Positions 5,241 to 5,331 of a DNA stretch of 5,331 nt are shown here, one piece after another (position 1 is the stretch's first letter; every line of letters begins with the position of its first letter). Origin of the DNA: an uncultured Methanomethylovorans sp. (GTDB taxonomy: Archaea; Halobacteriota; Methanosarcinia; Methanosarcinales; Methanosarcinaceae); NCBI GenBank assembly GCA_937968035.1, contig CALBTS010000694.1, forward strand, positions 1 through 5,331, in the 5' to 3' direction. The notes beneath the pieces are model-generated. The model saw only the letters and a program-made list of their open reading frames with translations, ran no database searches and was not told the DNA's origin. The position numbers were made by a program, and so were the translations under genes.

Positions 5241-5293
5241 ATCTGCCTTGTTTACAAGCCATCTGCCTGCATCAGTAACTCAGATTTTCACCA

Positions 5294-5301
5294 CAAATAT
5301 A
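5294..5301 (-). promoter_or_regulatory. possible -7 box (TATATTTG) upstream of the recombinase gene
   Basis: The minus strand reads TATATTTG, a full TAnnTTTG match. The nearest upstream TTG is only 15 bases away, shorter than the usual spacing of about 19, so the pair is imperfect. Transcription from here would give a leader of about 150 bases passing through the three inverted repeats before the recombinase start. It could instead serve flanking DNA. Confidence 0.3.
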
Positions 5302-5331
5302 ACATTTCTTTGAGAACAATTAAAATGCCAT

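Noticed and set aside
1..5331. CRISPR array, tRNA or rRNA gene
   Set aside because: No set of regularly spaced repeats beyond one pair, no cloverleaf with a TTC-arm consensus, and no rRNA-like conserved stretches were seen on either strand.

Overview
The window looks like accessory DNA from a member of the Bacteroidota, possibly from a metagenome. The grounds are AT-rich genes, no Shine-Dalgarno sequences, A-rich leaders before start codons, promoter-like TTG / TAnnTTTG pairs, a short lipoprotein signal peptide, and an IS91-type element that carries a tyrosine recombinase gene. All four confident genes are on the minus strand, so their order of transcription is right to left.

Right half (about 3.1-5.3 kb): an IS91-family rolling-circle element. 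A 283-aa tyrosine recombinase (5135-4284) is followed 11 bases later by a 386-aa Y2/HUH transposase (4272-3112). Both look intact, with all key catalytic residues present. Upstream of the recombinase is a cluster of inverted repeats that probably belongs to one end of the element. Exact ends could not be fixed.

Middle (about 0.46-2.9 kb): two consecutive segments with the architecture of integron gene cassettes, each an ORF followed by an attC-like imperfect palindrome. Cassette 1 (2779-1317) encodes a 440-aa protein with a C-terminal PD-(D/E)XK nuclease motif. Cassette 2 (1316 to about 459) encodes a 275-aa lipoprotein. In each cassette the leading core sequence is the reverse complement of the sequence where its own attC starts (GTTATGCCC...GGGCATAAC; GTTATAGGC...GCCTATAA). 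This is expected if each cassette once existed as a circle closed at its own attC. The attC upstream of cassette 1 carries a good Bacteroidota-type promoter in its terminal loop, which would drive cassette 1 and perhaps cassette 2. No integron integrase is visible: the recombinase in the IS91 element lacks the extra IntI segment. The array therefore resembles a cluster of attC sites lacking an integrase, at least within this window.

Left end (1 to about 459): the 3' end of a plus-strand group II intron (domains V and VI), inserted in antisense into the core of the attC that should follow cassette 2. Its domain V seems to carry an insertion of about 11 bases, which would make the intron inactive. 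The remaining 340 bases contain no gene that I recognise.

Overall, three kinds of mobile DNA are nested here: a cassette array, a group II intron that used one attC as its target, and an IS91 element that probably cut into the cassette preceding cassette 1. The cassette-borne predicted nuclease, a plausible but unproven defence gene, is the most interesting cargo.
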